The notes under the pieces are model-generated. The model worked only from the letters and a program-made list of their open reading frames with translations. It was not told the origin of the DNA and ran no database searches. Positions 1 to 8,687 of a stretch of DNA of 64,000 nt are shown piece after piece. The translations under genes and the position numbers were made by a program. How positions within the stretch are numbered: position 1 is the first letter of the stretch; every line of letters starts with the position of its first letter. Location: positions 209,146 to 273,145 of the forward strand of contig NZ_JAYLLN010000001.1 of NCBI RefSeq assembly GCF_037126265.1, in the 5' to 3' direction. Source of the stretch: Sphingobacterium tenebrionis. Its GTDB lineage: Bacteria; Bacteroidota; Bacteroidia; Sphingobacteriales; Sphingobacteriaceae.

Positions 1-1
1 T

Positions 2-760
2 AAATTAACAAATCATGTGAACCATGGCTATGAGCTGGCCAAAGAAGCCATCGAAGAAAAATACGATGCGGTAGTCGCTGTGGGGGGCGACGGGACGATC
101 AATGAGATCGGATCGGCTTTGGTAGGCTCGGAAATTCCACTGGGCATTGTCCCGGAAGGTTCTGGAAATGGACTCGCCTTATATTTAGGAATCCCCATGA
201 ACGAATCGGCCGCTTTGCGCCGAATCAACCGTTTCGAATTCCTGGCCGTAGATTGTGCCAAGGCCGAAGACCGGAATTTCTTCAATATCGCAGGCATCGG
301 CTTTGATGCCTCGGTAAGCGATAAATTTGCAGGCGAAACCTTTCGTGGACCGGTAGGTTACTTACGCACGGTCATCAATCTTTTGAGTAAATATAAACCC
401 AAGAAATATAAATTATTGATCGATGGGGAGGAATATGAGCGGGAAGCCTTTATGATTTCGGTCGCCAATTCGCCCCAATATGGCAATAATGCCTACATCG
501 CGCCGAATGCTTCGATCACAGATGGCGTATTGGATGTATGTATTGTGCATAAATTTCCGTTATATACATTACCCTTGATGATTTTCCACCTCTTTAATAA
601 GACGGCCGACCAGTCGGAATATGTGGAGATCATACCGGGCAAGAAGATTTGTATTGAACAGGAAGGTAAAGCTCCGGTCCACTTGGATGGGGAACCGATG
701 GATCTCGGCCAGCAGATCCATATCGAAGTATTACCAAAAGCATTAAATATTATTTGTTAA
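2..760 (+). CDS. Diacylglycerol/lipid kinase family protein (5' truncated by window edge)
   Basis: ATP-dependent lipid kinase of the DagK/YegS/BmrU family, which phosphorylates diacylglycerol or a related lipid at the inner membrane face. The reading frame is open to the left edge, so roughly the first 40-50 residues lie outside the window; the GTG at 17 is internal. Seen directly: the nucleotide-binding GGDGT motif about residue 28 of the visible part, followed by the PEGSGNG loop typical of the DAGK catalytic domain, and a C-terminal beta-rich domain ending in a HLDGEP segment. The gene stops 2 bases before the SUI1-like gene, so the two are probably cotranscribed. The exact lipid substrate cannot be read from the sequence. 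Confidence 0.88.
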   Translation, partial: KLTNHVNHGYELAKEAIEEKYDAVVAVGGDGTINEIGSALVGSEIPLGIVPEGSGNGLALYLGIPMNESAALRRINRFEFLAVDCAKAEDRNFFNIAGIGFDASVSDKFAGETFRGPVGYLRTVINLLSKYKPKKYKLLIDGEEYEREAFMISVANSPQYGNNAYIAPNASITDGVLDVCIVHKFPLYTLPLMIFHLFNKTADQSEYVEIIPGKKICIEQEGKAPVHLDGEPMDLGQQIHIEVLPKALNIIC

Positions 761-762
761 TT

Positions 763-1113
763 ATGGCAAAACAGAAGAAGCAACGATTTGAAGGGATCGT
801 ATATTCTACGGATTCCGACTATTCCTATCAGGAATTTGATTCCGATGAGGACCGGGATACGCTTCCCAAGGAGAAGCAGAAGCTAAAGGTAGGTAGGGAT
901 AAGAAGGCCAGGAAGGGAAAAACCGTTACATTGGTGATGGGATTTATCGGCAAACAGGATGATTTAGAATCACTTTCCAAGGTTTTGAAGCAAAAATGCG
1001 GGGTAGGTGGAAGTGCGAAAGACGGCGAAATTCTGATACAAGGGGATTTTAAAGAAAAAATAATCCAGTATTTGGAATCCGAAGGTTATTCTGTGAAAGG
1101 CATTGGCGGTTAA
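763..1113 (+). CDS. SUI1/eIF1-like translation factor (YciH family)
   Basis: 116-residue protein with a lysine- and acid-rich N-terminal tail (about 1-45) and a SUI1 fold (about 46-116), recognisable from the VTLVMGF strand, the KQKCGVGGSAKDGEI loop and the IQGDF strand. YciH/SUI1 proteins resemble eukaryotic eIF1 and bind the small ribosomal subunit; their bacterial role is not settled. The ATG at 763 is chosen over an in-frame TTG at 754, which would overlap the kinase gene. A 416-base gap follows before exbB. Confidence 0.85.
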   Translation: MAKQKKQRFEGIVYSTDSDYSYQEFDSDEDRDTLPKEKQKLKVGRDKKARKGKTVTLVMGFIGKQDDLESLSKVLKQKCGVGGSAKDGEILIQGDFKEKIIQYLESEGYSVKGIGG

Positions 1114-1402
1114 GGGATATTTATCGCCTTAACCTATTAAAAAACAAAGAAATACTTGGTTTAAATGGTTTAAAATGGGTTGCTGTGGCAACGTTTATTG
1201 TGAGTAAATGCTCACTTAATTTTAACATTTAACGATTTGATAATTTGCATATCAGAAAAAAAATGGTTTTCATTGTAAAAAAAACAGTAATGTTAGACCG
1301 TTATGTACATAAAGTGATGAAGCATTGATTGGAAACTGCTGTAGCATATCAATGAGGACATAGACAGGCTTTAAATGCACTCTTATTATATCTTCAAATT
1401 AA

Positions 1403-1432
1403 TTTTGTTTTTAACAGAAAATGCTATATTTG
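1403..1432 (+). promoter_or_regulatory. Bacteroidota-type promoter for the exbB-tonB operon
   Basis: TTTTG at 1403-1407 and TATATTTG at 1425-1432 match the Bacteroidota -33 (TTTG) and -7 (TAnnTTTG) elements with a 17-base spacer. The start point would be near 1438, giving a leader of about 90 bases before exbB at 1530. This is the only strong signal I see in the AT-rich gap 1114-1529, which has no supportable gene. Confidence 0.55.
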
Positions 1433-1529
1433 TTTTGAATTTATGTAAAATAACGCGATTTAGCTTGCATAAAATTGAATTTAACTTAATAATTAAACAA
1501 CAGTAAAAAATCTAAAAATTAGTAAAAAA

Positions 1530-2363
1530 ATGGCAAACGCACCAAAAACTACTACAGCCCCAGCTAAACAAGACAGTGGCACCGCGGGTAATTTATTTGC
1601 GAGTTTAGCAATTATCATTTGTTTGGTGATTGGTTACTTGGTTTACGAATTTGTAATGGGTGATCCAGCAAACTTTATCGACGGAAATCGCGAGAATCAA
1701 CCAGTACCGGGTAACTATATGGGTATGGTTTATCATGCAGGTTACATCGTACCAGTTCTATTGGGATTATTCTTAATGGTATTCGTATTCTCTATCGAGC
1801 GTTTTATCGTTATTGGTAAAGCATCAGGTACAGGAAACGTAGGTAACTTCGTGAGAAAAGTACAAGGTTTGTTGAGAACAGGTAACATTGATTCAGCTAT
1901 CCAAGAGTGTGATAAGCAAAAGGGATCTGTAGCAAACGTTATCAAAGCGGGTTTATTAAAATATAAAGATGTTGAAGCTAACCCAGGCTTAGATACTGAA
2001 AAATCGGTATTGGCTATCCAAAAAGAAATCGAAGAGGCTACAACATTAGAAATGCCGATGTTAGAGAAAAACCTAACGGTAATTGCAACGTTGGTTTCTA
2101 TCGGTACATTAACAGGTCTATTAGGAACAGTAACAGGTATGATCAAGGCCTTCTCGGCGTTGGCAACTGGTGGTGCTCCTGACCAAGCAAAATTAGCGAA
2201 TGGTATCTCTGAGGCCTTGATCAACACGGCAACAGGTATCGCTACATCTACCGTAGCTATTATCATGTACAACATCTTAACTTCTAAGATCGATACATTA
2301 ACATATTCTATTGACGAGGCTGGTTTCTCAATCGTACAAACATACGCTGCAAACCACAAATAA
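1530..2363 (+). CDS. exbB: MotA/TolQ/ExbB proton channel family protein
   Basis: 277-residue inner-membrane protein of the ExbB/TolQ family, the pentameric channel that uses proton-motive force to drive TonB. Membrane segments are visible at about 22-43, 72-95, 170-195 and 215-240. The last two carry the small-residue-rich pattern typical of the family (TLTGLLGTVTGM and NTATGIATSTVAI). The N-terminus has an extra TM and a soluble insertion compared with E. coli ExbB, common in Bacteroidota. It heads an operon with two exbD genes and tonB. Codon use is A/T-rich and regular, as expected of a highly expressed gene. Confidence 0.93.
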   Translation: MANAPKTTTAPAKQDSGTAGNLFASLAIIICLVIGYLVYEFVMGDPANFIDGNRENQPVPGNYMGMVYHAGYIVPVLLGLFLMVFVFSIERFIVIGKASGTGNVGNFVRKVQGLLRTGNIDSAIQECDKQKGSVANVIKAGLLKYKDVEANPGLDTEKSVLAIQKEIEEATTLEMPMLEKNLTVIATLVSIGTLTGLLGTVTGMIKAFSALATGGAPDQAKLANGISEALINTATGIATSTVAIIMYNILTSKIDTLTYSIDEAGFSIVQTYAANHK

Positions 2364-2370
2364 GAAGATC

Positions 2371-2415
2371 CTGAAAAAAAGTTGAAAATAATTTATGCAT
2401 TCTTCAACTTTTCAG
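2371..2415 (+). other. Stem-loop between exbB and exbD
   Basis: Inverted repeat AAAAGTTGAA (2377-2386) / TTCAACTTTT (2403-2412), extended by CTG/CAG across a 3-base bulge. It lies inside the 100-base exbB-exbD gap, 8 bases after the exbB stop. There is no proper U-run after it, so it may be an mRNA 3'-end stabiliser or partial attenuator rather than a full terminator. It could lower exbD relative to exbB expression; that is inference. Confidence 0.4.
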
Positions 2416-2463
2416 CATCATCCTTATGAAAGCAATAGAGTGTTAATTTAAAGAAGTAAAGAA

Positions 2464-3120
2464 ATGGGAAAAGCAAAAGTAAAAAGAGCCGGTACCTCCA
2501 TCGACATGACGGCGATGTGTGACGTATCGTTCCTGCTTCTAACATTCTTCGTATTGACGGCAACAGCACGTCAACCAGAAACGATGCCCGTAGACACTCC
2601 TGCCTCTACTACACTAGAGAAACTACCAGACGATAACCTGGCAGTGATCTCAGTGAACCACGGAGGGAAGGTGTTCTTAGGAATCAAGAATCCTAACGTT
2701 AGGAAACTGACTCTTGAGAAGATGTCTGCAAAATACAGCATCCCATTCTCGGCCGAAGATTACGAGAAGTTCAAATTGATGGACGACTTCGGTGTCCCAA
2801 TGAAGGAATTGCGTGGTTTGTTGTCTTTGGAAAAAGACAAGCGTAAAGAGGATGTTCAAAAAGGTATTCCTGTAGATAGTACAGAGGCCAATTCGAACGA
2901 GCTTTACCACTGGGTACAGCAAGCCCGTATCGCAACGGTGGAATTCAATCGTGAGCGCGCTGAAAAAGAGAAGAATTTCGTTGATCCAGGTCAATTGAAA
3001 GTCGCTATCAAAGCAGATGCAACCGAGAAATATTCCGTAATGAATTTGATCATTGAAACCTTGCGTAACCAAAAACAGAACAGATTCAGTTTTGTGACCG
3101 GATTACGTACGGAGAAATAA
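2464..3120 (+). CDS. exbD: Biopolymer transport protein ExbD (first copy)
   Basis: 218-residue ExbD/TolR family protein with a short cytoplasmic N-terminus, one membrane helix at about 20-40 and a periplasmic domain. The conserved proton-handling aspartate is visible in the TAMCDVSFLLLTFF segment. It is longer than the usual ~140 residues because of a charged insertion in the middle of the periplasmic domain (about 95-150). It is followed 9 bases later by a second exbD, an arrangement frequent in Bacteroidota where the two copies probably form the ExbD dimer in the ExbB channel. Confidence 0.92.
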   Translation: MGKAKVKRAGTSIDMTAMCDVSFLLLTFFVLTATARQPETMPVDTPASTTLEKLPDDNLAVISVNHGGKVFLGIKNPNVRKLTLEKMSAKYSIPFSAEDYEKFKLMDDFGVPMKELRGLLSLEKDKRKEDVQKGIPVDSTEANSNELYHWVQQARIATVEFNRERAEKEKNFVDPGQLKVAIKADATEKYSVMNLIIETLRNQKQNRFSFVTGLRTEK

Positions 3121-3129
3121 TAGAATAAA

Positions 3130-3690
3130 ATGGCAGAATTAAATCAAGACTCCGGAGGCGGTAAAAAAGGCGGGAAAGTCAGGTCGAAGAAAAACGGTGG
3201 TAAGGTAGATTTAACCGCGATGGTGGATCTAGCCTTCTTACTGATCACCTTCTTCATGTTGACAACGTCTTTAAGTAAGCCGCAAGCGATGGACATTGCC
3301 TTCCCTGATAAGAACAAAGATTTATCGGAGCAAAATCCAGAATTGGAAATTGCAGACAACCGTTCGATCACCTTATTATTAGGTTCAGACAATAAAATCG
3401 TTTGGTATTACGGCCAGTTGGCTAATCCGATCACTCCACCAACAGTAGTTGATTTCTCCAAAGAAGGTATCCGCAAAGTGCTTATCCAAATGAAAGCACA
3501 GGTTCCTCAAGCTACAGGCGGTAAAGACTTAATCGTCGTTATCCGTCCAAGTGATGAGTCGGTACACCTGAATACGGTAGATATATTAGACGAAATGAAA
3601 ATCGTAGATATTAAACGTTACATGATTTCCAAGATCAAACCTGAAGAAGTACAGGTGTTGAAAGATAATGGAGCATACAACGTAAAATAA
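3130..3690 (+). CDS. exbD: Biopolymer transport protein ExbD (second copy)
   Basis: 186-residue paralogue of the preceding gene: Lys/Gly-rich cytoplasmic start, one TM helix at about 31-50 with the key aspartate in LTAMVDLAFLLITFF, and a periplasmic domain lacking the long insertion of the first copy. It contributes to the ExbB-ExbD motor that energises TonB-dependent outer-membrane receptors. It lies between exbD1 (9-base gap) and tonB (21-base gap), so it is clearly in one operon. Confidence 0.92.
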   Translation: MAELNQDSGGGKKGGKVRSKKNGGKVDLTAMVDLAFLLITFFMLTTSLSKPQAMDIAFPDKNKDLSEQNPELEIADNRSITLLLGSDNKIVWYYGQLANPITPPTVVDFSKEGIRKVLIQMKAQVPQATGGKDLIVVIRPSDESVHLNTVDILDEMKIVDIKRYMISKIKPEEVQVLKDNGAYNVK

Positions 3691-3711
3691 TTACGGTAAA
3701 AATTTAAAGAT

Positions 3712-4593
3712 ATGATAGGTTCAAAATTAGATTTATTTAAGAAAGAATGGCTTGATGTCGTTTTCGAGAATAGAAATAAAGAATATGGAGCTTATGCCTT
3801 ACGTAAGTTCGCGCCCAAAGCCACCAATATTGCTTTATTCTCCGTATCGGCAGTTGTTCTTTTCTTTGTAGCTGTGAAAGCCTTCGACCTGAACATCTTT
3901 CCTGAGAAGGAAGTGGTTCAAGAAGTTGATCTAGGCCCAGTTACCCTAGAGGATTTGGTACCTCCACCTGAGCCGGAAGAAGAAGAGCCTCTTCCACAAG
4001 AAGAGACACCTCCTCAACGTATACAACAAGATCCTCCAGCAGAAGACTTGATCCGTTTCCCAGAACCTAAGGTAGTGGATTCGAGACAAGTAAAAGAGGA
4101 AGTTGTTACCCAAGAAGAGATCAAGGAGAAAAACGCTACACCAGCAAGGTTGACCCTAAAAGGTACACCAGGTGGTACAGCAGTTCCTCCGGGAGAATTC
4201 GGAAGTAAAAAAGTGGATGGTGCTATCACAGGTTCCCTTAAAGGTTCACCTGATGGAGACCCGAACAAAGTTTATGACTTTGAGTCGGTAGAGGTTCCAG
4301 CAGAATACCCAGGTGGTATCAACGCTTTCCGTTCATTTGTTCAGAATGCATTGGTTTACCCTCCAGCAGCAATTGAGGCTGGTGTAAAAGGAACTGTTCA
4401 GTTATCTTTCGTTATCGATAGAAACGGAAAGGTGACAGACATCAAAATTGACAAAGATTTGTCTCATGGTATCGGGCAAGCAGCAGTTGCTGCATTGAAG
4501 AAATCCAAGAGCTGGAACCCTGCCATTCAGAACGGTAGGAAGGTACCTGTGAAGTTCTCCTTGCCAATCCGTCTTGACTTGTCTCAACAATAA
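3712..4593 (+). CDS. tonB: Energy transducer TonB
   Basis: 293-residue TonB. The cytoplasmic N-terminus carries the RNKEYGAYALR motif frequent in Bacteroidota TonB. A single TM helix lies at about 39-60, followed by a Pro/Glu-rich periplasm-spanning linker (about 80-110) and a C-terminal TonB domain (about 195-290) with YPGG, YPPAA and FVIDRNGKV segments. It couples the ExbB/ExbD motor to TonB-dependent receptors (SusC-like, siderophore). Confidence 0.94.
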   Translation: MIGSKLDLFKKEWLDVVFENRNKEYGAYALRKFAPKATNIALFSVSAVVLFFVAVKAFDLNIFPEKEVVQEVDLGPVTLEDLVPPPEPEEEEPLPQEETPPQRIQQDPPAEDLIRFPEPKVVDSRQVKEEVVTQEEIKEKNATPARLTLKGTPGGTAVPPGEFGSKKVDGAITGSLKGSPDGDPNKVYDFESVEVPAEYPGGINAFRSFVQNALVYPPAAIEAGVKGTVQLSFVIDRNGKVTDIKIDKDLSHGIGQAAVAALKKSKSWNPAIQNGRKVPVKFSLPIRLDLSQQ

Positions 4594-4600
4594 GATACAT

Positions 4601-4837
4601 ATGTCGGATAATCCAACAAGAAATTCTTTTAGACGGAAATCGCCCACACAGCGATTTCTGTCTATTTTAGGGCTTGCCATGTTCCTGTTCTATTTCGTGT
4701 TGGGGCTATTGATCATCTTTTGGAAAGGCTTTCCCATCGAAATCAACCCCGCCTTCAAGAACATCTTTGGTGTGCTATTAATTGTATATTCCTTTATGCG
4801 CTTCGCCCGTCTGTGGCAAAATAATTTTAGGGATTAA
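4601..4837 (+). CDS. Small two-helix membrane protein of the tonB operon (unknown function)
   Basis: 78-residue protein starting at the ATG 7 bases after the tonB stop; an in-frame TTG-type start at 4574 would overlap tonB and is less likely. Basic N-terminus, then two hydrophobic segments (about 20-45 and 52-68) and a short basic C-terminus ending WQNNFRD. No family recognised. Its position between tonB and a PstS-like lipoprotein suggests a conserved accessory of the operon. Confidence 0.7.
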   Translation: MSDNPTRNSFRRKSPTQRFLSILGLAMFLFYFVLGLLIIFWKGFPIEINPAFKNIFGVLLIVYSFMRFARLWQNNFRD

Positions 4838-4873
4838 ATTAATCCTTAGCGCATATTTATATTCTAAATAAAT

Positions 4874-5830
4874 ATGAAGCGTAAGTTTTTAAGTTCTTTG
4901 CTTATTATAGGTTTATTGACCTTTGGTATTTCTTGTTCCAATTCGAAAACTGCGGATAAAATAGAAGTAGCCAAAGGTACCGGTGAGCCCAATGCCAGCA
5001 CGGATAAAAATGATATCCTAACGGGGGAAATGACGGTCATCGTGGACGAAGCGGCCACTTCCATTCTGAACGAACAGTTGGAAGTATTTCGCTCTTCCTA
5101 TGTGAACACGAAGATTCAGGTCATTTCTAAACCGGAGCGGGAAGCGATCAACAGCCTGATTCAAGGTGATGGTTCTATGGCCATTTTGGCCAGGGAACTG
5201 ACAGAGCGGGAAAGCGCCGGGTTTGGAAATCGACAAATTACACCGAGAATCTTCCCAATATGGAATGATGGTGTGGTTTTTGTAAATAATATTTCATCCC
5301 CGGATACTTCGATCAACGTGCAGACGTTATCTTCATTGATGAAAGGTGATGCCTCCGGGAAAACCTTGTTGTTGGATAATATAAATTCCAGCATGGTTCG
5401 AAAAGTGAAGGAATTCAGTAAAGTGGATCAAATTTCCGCTAAATCTGTTCAGGCGATGAAAACGTCTACCGAAGTTCTTAAACAAATTGAAACAAACGTT
5501 AATGCGATAGGTATAGTCTCCTATTCCCAGTATTTGGATTATAGAAGGCAATTTGGAGAAGAAAATAAAATTCGTATCTTAAGCCTTCAAAATACGGGCA
5601 GTGATGGCAAGACGGTATTTACCAAGCCTTCACAAACTACCTTCGCAACGGAGGAATACCCCTTGAAAACGACGTTTTACGTATTGAATTATCAACCGAA
5701 CATGGGTTTGGGAATTGGTTTTTCAGCCTTCCTTACGGGCGACCGTGGGCAAAGGGTGGTGCTGAAATCAGGACTGTTGCCAGTGACCATGCCAGGTAGA
5801 GAAATATTAATTAGAGATAACATAAATTAG
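4874..5830 (+). CDS. PstS-like phosphate-binding lipoprotein
   Basis: 318-residue periplasmic substrate-binding protein of the PstS superfamily. The N-terminus is a lipoprotein signal peptide with the lipid-anchored Cys at residue 21 (FGISC). Supporting features are the TVIVDEAAT start of the mature domain, an ILARELTERE segment resembling the PstS SRxL region, and a late QRVVLKSGLLPVTMPGR stretch similar to PstS C-termini. No Pst permease or ATPase genes are nearby. It sits in the tonB operon, so it may serve envelope energy transduction or TonB-linked uptake rather than classical ABC phosphate import. Confidence 0.78.
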   Translation: MKRKFLSSLLIIGLLTFGISCSNSKTADKIEVAKGTGEPNASTDKNDILTGEMTVIVDEAATSILNEQLEVFRSSYVNTKIQVISKPEREAINSLIQGDGSMAILARELTERESAGFGNRQITPRIFPIWNDGVVFVNNISSPDTSINVQTLSSLMKGDASGKTLLLDNINSSMVRKVKEFSKVDQISAKSVQAMKTSTEVLKQIETNVNAIGIVSYSQYLDYRRQFGEENKIRILSLQNTGSDGKTVFTKPSQTTFATEEYPLKTTFYVLNYQPNMGLGIGFSAFLTGDRGQRVVLKSGLLPVTMPGREILIRDNIN

Positions 5831-5857
5831 TTTATAACAAAGAGTAAATAATAGATT

Positions 5858-7597
5858 ATGACAAACAGCAAATTATTTTTAAGTCTTTTGTTAGCGGGAG
5901 CAGTAGGAACTGCAAGTGCACAAAGTTTAAAGGATGCTAAGGCTGCCATGGAAGTTGAACAATATGGTAAAGCAAAGACCATGTTACAGCAATTGGTAAC
6001 CAAAAAAGCAAAAGATGGAGAAAACTATTTTTATTTAGGACAAATCCACCTGATCAACGAGAAGGTAGACTCTGCAGCTGTCGTTTTCCAACAAGGTCTA
6101 ACAGCTGATCCGAAAGAGAAGTTGAACAATGTTGGTTTGGGTACCGTTGATTTGGAAAAAGGTAATGTTGCCGCTGCTGAGCAGAAATTTGCAGAAGCTA
6201 GCAACAACATTGGTAAAAAAGAGTATTTAAATCTTTATTATATCGGTAGAGCGTATATCGATGCGCCAAAACCAGACTATAAAAAAGCGATTGAATACTT
6301 AACCAGAGCGAAAGAAATGAATGCTAAAGATCCATTGATCTCCGTAGCATTAGGTGACGCTTATGCTGGTCTTCGTGAAAACAGCCCTGCATATGTAGCT
6401 TACCGTGACGCTTTGGCGATCAATGATAAGTTATTGGCACCAAAGATCGGTCAAGCGATCATCAGTAGAAGAGCGCAGGCTTATGATCAAGTTTTGGAAG
6501 ATTTGAATTTGTTAACAACAGAACATCCTGACTATGGTCCGATCTACCGTGAGATTGCAGAAACGTATTACCAATCATCTCGTAAAGCACCAGATGAGCA
6601 ATACCGTGAGATCAACTTAAAAGCGTTGGAAGCTTATAAAAAGTATTTGACCTTAACAGGAGATAACTCCGTAGATGCTAAACTTCGTTATGCGGATTTC
6701 TTGGTATTCTCGGGTAACTACGATGAGTTGAAAACCGTTTCTCAAGAGTTGGCTGTGATCCCTGATGTAGATCCTAAAGTATTCCGTTATTTGGGTTACT
6801 TGGCTTTCACACAGGACAAAGATTACGCAAAAGCGAATGAGAACATGACGCAGTTGATGTCAAAGGTAGACACTAGCCGTTTGATCGGACGTGACTTTTT
6901 GATCGCTGGTATGTCAGCGGTATTAGCTGGAGACAAAGCAAAGGGATTGGAGTATCTGAATACAGCCATTTCGAAAGAAGGAGAAGATGATGACTTTGAT
7001 GCAGAGATCGCAGAAACTGCTTTCTTGAAATACCAAGAAGGTGAGATCGAAGCAGCGAAGGAATTATTCAAAATCCCTGCGGCTAATCCAAAATCAGCAT
7101 TCTATGCAGATGCTAACTACTATTTAGGACAAGCAGCTTATGGTGTTGGTTCGAAATTAGTAGCGGCTCCAGAAGGTGTTGAATTGACTCCTGAGCAAGC
7201 GGCTGCAAAATACAACGAGGCAAAACCTCATTTGGAAGAAGCAGTAAGAGCATTAGGAATTGCAGCGCAAGCTACAGAGCAACGTGCTAAAGACATGTAC
7301 CTGATCCCATCTTTGTACTACAAAGGTTTGTCGGAAATGGCATTGGATAACATGTTAGGTAATCCTGAAGCAGCTAAAGGTATTTTCGTAGATTCATTCA
7401 CGAAATTATTGGATGCGATCAAAGCTTCTACCAAAGAAGATCCTAACAACAACGTATATGCAGCTGATGCGCATACCTACCTAGGATATTACGCATATAT
7501 CAAAGGTGATAATGCAAAAGCGAAAGAGCATTTCAATCAAACAATTGCGTTAAGACCAGAAGATGCATTTGCAAAACAAATGCTAGAGAGTCTGTAA
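5858..7597 (+). CDS. Secreted tetratricopeptide-repeat protein
   Basis: 579-residue protein with a signal peptide (cleavage about residue 21, TASAQ) and tandem TPR-like helix pairs through its length, e.g. the YFYLGQIHL, YYIGRAYID and YLGYYAYIKGD segments. It is the last gene of the exbB operon, 27 bases after the PstS-like gene and followed by a strong terminator. TPR proteins are scaffolds; a periplasmic role linked to the TonB machinery is inferred only from position. Base composition matches exbB, suggesting high expression. Confidence 0.82.
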   Translation: MTNSKLFLSLLLAGAVGTASAQSLKDAKAAMEVEQYGKAKTMLQQLVTKKAKDGENYFYLGQIHLINEKVDSAAVVFQQGLTADPKEKLNNVGLGTVDLEKGNVAAAEQKFAEASNNIGKKEYLNLYYIGRAYIDAPKPDYKKAIEYLTRAKEMNAKDPLISVALGDAYAGLRENSPAYVAYRDALAINDKLLAPKIGQAIISRRAQAYDQVLEDLNLLTTEHPDYGPIYREIAETYYQSSRKAPDEQYREINLKALEAYKKYLTLTGDNSVDAKLRYADFLVFSGNYDELKTVSQELAVIPDVDPKVFRYLGYLAFTQDKDYAKANENMTQLMSKVDTSRLIGRDFLIAGMSAVLAGDKAKGLEYLNTAISKEGEDDDFDAEIAETAFLKYQEGEIEAAKELFKIPAANPKSAFYADANYYLGQAAYGVGSKLVAAPEGVELTPEQAAAKYNEAKPHLEEAVRALGIAAQATEQRAKDMYLIPSLYYKGLSEMALDNMLGNPEAAKGIFVDSFTKLLDAIKASTKEDPNNNVYAADAHTYLGYYAYIKGDNAKAKEHFNQTIALRPEDAFAKQMLESL

Positions 7598-7618
7598 TTT
7601 ATAATGATTCAAAATAAC

Positions 7619-7655
7619 AAAAAGGGGGCCGTTACAGATAACGGTCCCTTTTTTT
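7619..7655 (+). terminator. Rho-independent terminator of the exbB operon
   Basis: GGGGCCGTTA (7625-7634), loop CAGA, TAACGGTCCC (7639-7648), followed by a run of seven T. The stem has one G-T pair. It lies 22 bases after the TPR gene stop and separates this operon from nuoA. Confidence 0.9.
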
Positions 7656-7670
7656 GTTGACTTAATTTGC

Positions 7671-7678
7671 TATTTTTG
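7671..7678 (+). promoter_or_regulatory. Candidate -7 element for the nuo operon
   Basis: TATTTTTG fits the TAnnTTTG consensus and lies 32 bases before the nuoA ATG. The best upstream TTTG (7653-7656) gives a spacer of only 14 bases and overlaps the terminator T-run, so the -33 assignment is weak. Confidence 0.42.
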
Positions 7679-7709
7679 TTATTCTACTAAATAGGGGTAA
7701 ACTATAGAT

Positions 7710-8090
7710 ATGAATGAATTAGCTAGCCAAAGCGCACCTGTAGACTATATTCCAATTTTGATACAATTAGCTGTTGCTGTTGGGTTTGGTGTGACGACTA
7801 TTATCGGCACCCATTTAATTGGTCCGAAGGTACGGACGGAGAATAAATTAGGCGCTTTTGAGTCGGGAGTGGAAGTGGTCGGAAATGCCAGACAGCCATT
7901 CTCTATCAAGTATTTTCTAGTTGCGATCCTTTTCGTGATTTTCGATATCGAGGTTATCTTCATGTATCCTTGGGCCGTTAATTTCCGTGAATTTGGGTGG
8001 CAGGGTCTAATCGAGATGTTCGTATTTATGGGACTCTTGTTGTTAGGCTTTATTTACATTATTAAAAAGAAAGCATTGGATTGGGATTAA
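7710..8090 (+). CDS. nuoA: NADH-quinone oxidoreductase subunit A
   Basis: 126-residue membrane subunit of respiratory complex I with three TM helices (about 13-36, 66-88, 95-117). The conserved loop contains KLGAFESGVEVVGNARQPFSIKYF, the family signature around the quinone site. First gene of a complete fourteen-gene nuo operon transcribed in the order A-N. The complex oxidises NADH, reduces menaquinone and pumps ions across the inner membrane. Confidence 0.96.
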   Translation: MNELASQSAPVDYIPILIQLAVAVGFGVTTIIGTHLIGPKVRTENKLGAFESGVEVVGNARQPFSIKYFLVAILFVIFDIEVIFMYPWAVNFREFGWQGLIEMFVFMGLLLLGFIYIIKKKALDWD

Positions 8091-8132
8091 CCTGAGCAGG
8101 TTAATCTTTTCCATTTAAGGGAGACGAATAAA

Positions 8133-8687
8133 ATGAGCAATATTACCTTAGCGGATAAGCCTCCAGGTGTAGAAGGGGCGGGATTTTTTGCAACGACTTT
8201 GGATAAGGCGATCGGATTGGCGCGTGCCAATTCCTTATGGCCTTTACCGTTTGCAACATCCTGTTGTGGGATTGAATTTATGGCAACTATGGGATCGACT
8301 TATGACCTGGCACGTTTTGGTGCGGAGCGTCCGAGTTTTTCACCACGCCAGGCAGATATGTTATTGGTGATGGGGACCATTGCCAAAAAGATGGCTCCGG
8401 TATTGAAGCAGGTGTATACCCAGATGGCAGAGCCACGTTGGGTAATTGCTGTTGGTGCCTGCGCTTCCAGCGGAGGTATTTTCGATACCTATTCGGTATT
8501 ACAGGGGATCGATGAGATCATTCCGGTGGACGTTTATGTTCCTGGTTGTCCACCACGCCCAGAAGCTATCCTGGATGGCGTGTTGAGACTGCAGGATATC
8601 GTGAAGAACGAATCCCTCAACCGTAGAAATACCCCGGAGTACAAAGCATTATTAGAAAAATACGGAATTGCAACAGAAAATGGATAA
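8133..8687 (+). CDS. nuoB: NADH-quinone oxidoreductase subunit B
   Basis: 184-residue subunit carrying the N2 [4Fe-4S] cluster next to the quinone site. The cysteine ligands appear in ATSCCGIEFM, VGACASSGG and VPGCPPRPEAIL. The stop overlaps the start of nuoC by 8 bases, indicating translational coupling. Confidence 0.97.
   Translation: MSNITLADKPPGVEGAGFFATTLDKAIGLARANSLWPLPFATSCCGIEFMATMGSTYDLARFGAERPSFSPRQADMLLVMGTIAKKMAPVLKQVYTQMAEPRWVIAVGACASSGGIFDTYSVLQGIDEIIPVDVYVPGCPPRPEAILDGVLRLQDIVKNESLNRRNTPEYKALLEKYGIATENG

Noticed and set aside
1742..2359. 205-codon open frame antisense to exbB
   Set aside because: Shadow frame: codon-biased antisense of a clear ExbB gene; no start context or family.
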